Of a stretch of 26,111 nt of DNA, positions 25,987 through 26,111 are shown one piece after another (position 1 is the first letter of the stretch; each line of letters starts with the position of its first letter). Source of the stretch: an uncultured Dysgonomonas sp. (GTDB lineage Bacteria > Bacteroidota > Bacteroidia > Bacteroidales > Dysgonomonadaceae); contig CALKIV010000055.1 in NCBI GenBank assembly GCA_937995835.1, positions 1 to 26,111 of the forward strand. The letters are read 5' to 3'. The position numbers and the translations under genes were made by a program. Under the pieces are notes generated by a model, which saw only the letters and a program-made list of their open reading frames with translations, made no database searches and was not told where the DNA came from.

Positions 25987-26111
25987 GGCTTGTTTTCTCT
26001 CGTACCATAAACTCTGAATATTCTCAGCTCCAAGGTATTCCCTTTATATCTTAATTATTATACATACAAAAACAGCAGGAATTTAATCCAATTAACCTTT
26101 AAAAATATAAA
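25987..26111. other. Upstream flank of tRNA-Ile, no recognisable feature
   Basis: AT-rich sequence upstream of tRNA-Ile on the minus strand. I see no complete TTTG-N19-TAnnTTTG promoter and no anti-Shine-Dalgarno end of 16S rRNA. It may be the spacer between 16S and tRNA-Ile. Confidence 0.5.

Overview
The window is AT-rich DNA from the phylum Bacteroidota, probably order Bacteroidales. The evidence is a SusC/SusD pair, a hybrid two-component regulator of the type found with polysaccharide utilization loci (PULs), promoter boxes of the Bacteroides form (TTTG-N19-TAnnTTTG), and tRNA-Ile(GAT) and tRNA-Ala(TGC) sequences like those of Bacteroides 16S-23S spacers. Genus and species cannot be named from the sequence.

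Layout. A minus-strand tRNA-Ala(TGC) lies at 32-105. A non-coding stretch of about 600 bp follows (106-712). It holds a 24-bp fragment of the 3' end of tRNA-Ile and a strong-looking minus-strand promoter aimed at tRNA-Ala. From 21143 down to 713 runs one minus-strand operon: susC, susD, a lipoprotein with a formylglycine-generating-enzyme-like (FGE-like) fold, a GH28-like beta-helix protein, a GH2 enzyme, two tandem GH28-like paralogues, an STN-alpha/beta-hydrolase fusion, a second GH2 enzyme, and a secreted protein with a probable TIM barrel that I cannot assign to a family. The divergent regulator lies at 21550-25630 and is split in two by a frameshift in an A8 run. A bidirectional terminator and a complete minus-strand tRNA-Ile(GAT) (25913-25986) close the window.

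How the genes work together (inference from known PULs). The cell-surface SusD and FGE-like lipoproteins would capture a glycan and SusC would import its oligosaccharides. The exported esterase, GH28-like and GH2 enzymes would remove acyl groups, uronic acids and neutral sugars. The enzyme set suggests a pectin-like or other uronate-containing, acylated glycan. No polysaccharide lyase, GH88/GH105 or sulfatase is present, so the substrate is not fixed.

Main points of interest. (1) The whole PUL sits between tRNA-Ile and a displaced copy of the tRNA-Ile 3' end that adjoins tRNA-Ala. This looks like site-specific integration that separated the Ile-Ala pair of an rRNA spacer, yet no integrase is present. 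(2) The inserted DNA has an intrinsic terminator just after tRNA-Ile and an outward promoter before tRNA-Ala, as if to manage transcription of the split host operon. (3) The regulator has lost the phospho-accepting His (Asn instead) and the receiver Asp (Asn instead), along with the kinase G1 box, but keeps its sensor and AraC DNA-binding domains. It is also frameshifted at a homopolymer. (4) Several PUL enzymes have altered catalytic motifs.
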